Shown piece by piece: positions 6,029 to 6,100 of a stretch of DNA of 6,100 bases (the stretch's first letter is position 1; each line of letters begins with the position of its first letter). Below the pieces are notes generated by a model. It had not been told where the DNA came from. It was given only the letters and a program-made list of their open reading frames with translations, and ran no database searches. Source of the stretch: an uncultured Clostridia bacterium (GTDB lineage: Bacteria > Bacillota > Clostridia > Christensenellales > CAG-138); NCBI GenBank assembly GCA_937894955.1, contig CALAXO010000006.1, positions 1 to 6,100 of the forward strand, in the 5' to 3' direction. The translations under genes were made by a program, and so were the position numbers.

Positions 6029-6100
6029 TTAAAACACTTTTTTGCTGTCCAGCAGAATCGTGACCGGACCGTCGTTGACAAGCTCAACCTGCATATCTGC
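6029..6100 (-). CDS. dtd: D-aminoacyl-tRNA deacylase, C-terminal 23 residues (cut by the window edge)
   Basis: Only the last 23 codons plus stop are in the window. They read ADMQVELVNDGPVTILLDS followed by KKVF. The NDGPVT segment is the conserved Gly-cisPro motif of the DTD family, which removes D-amino acids wrongly attached to tRNA (for example D-Tyr-tRNA) in the cytoplasm. The position at the very C-terminus agrees with the family. The gene is followed after 43 bases by the MBL-fold hydrolase on the same strand, and no terminator is seen between them, so they are probably co-transcribed. The N-terminal part, including the second active-site motif (SQFTL-like), lies outside the window. Confidence 0.9.
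   Translation of the reverse strand, partial: ADMQVELVNDGPVTILLDSKKVF

Noticed and set aside
5986..6087. Longer N-terminus for the MBL-fold hydrolase starting at 6087
   Set aside because: The extension overlaps the dtd coding end and is not typical of the fold; AAGGAG directly precedes the ATG at 5985.
1..6100. CRISPR array, transposon or integrase, tRNA/rRNA gene, defence or toxin-antitoxin system
   Set aside because: I read both strands and found no regularly spaced repeats, terminal inverted repeats, transposase motifs, RNA gene consensus or defence-type domains.

Overview
The window looks like a chromosomal piece of a Gram-positive, probably anaerobic Clostridia-type bacterium. The evidence is AGGAGG-like ribosome binding sites, a consensus sigma-A promoter (TTGAAA, 17 bases, TATAAT), a dtd / MBL hydrolase / hemZ gene order I associate with Firmicutes, and a large secreted protein with features typical of clostridial cell-surface proteins. 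Genus or species cannot be named from this. Every supported gene is on the minus strand, so the window reads from right to left.

Right part (about 6100 to 3735), a housekeeping operon. The C-terminal end of D-aminoacyl-tRNA deacylase (dtd) enters from the right edge. It is followed after 43 bases by a glyoxalase II-like metallo-beta-lactamase-fold hydrolase, and after another 46 bases by hemZ, a radical SAM enzyme of the coproporphyrinogen III dehydrogenase family. A hairpin just after hemZ probably ends the transcript. The longest open frames of both full-length genes start upstream of the true starts. Shine-Dalgarno sites support internal ATGs at 5985 (hydrolase) and 5270 (hemZ).

Middle (about 3734 to 3324), a 462-base gene-free stretch. 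It holds the hemZ terminator, an AT-rich segment, a near-perfect promoter at 3584-3612 and then an unusually long leader of roughly 250 bases. The leader contains two overlapping, mutually exclusive GC-rich hairpins and ends in an AGGAGG site seven bases before the next start codon.

Left part (3323 to 1), a large secreted protein apparently split in two frames. The first frame encodes 716 residues with a signal peptide, a Pro/Ser/Thr linker and an MBG-like beta domain, and stops at 1173. A second frame of at least 392 codons with no stop starts within that stop codon (ATGA overlap) and runs off the left edge. The second part has no signal peptide and reads like the continuation of the same extracellular protein. 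A canonical -1 slippery heptamer (A AAT TTA) lies directly before the TGA. The choices are an ordinary frameshift mutation or sequencing error, a coupled second gene, or programmed -1 frameshifting. I consider a simple indel the most likely and programmed frameshifting the most interesting.

I see no CRISPR array, transposon, RNA gene, or recognisable defence or biosynthetic system. The split surface gene and its structured leader are the parts worth a second look.
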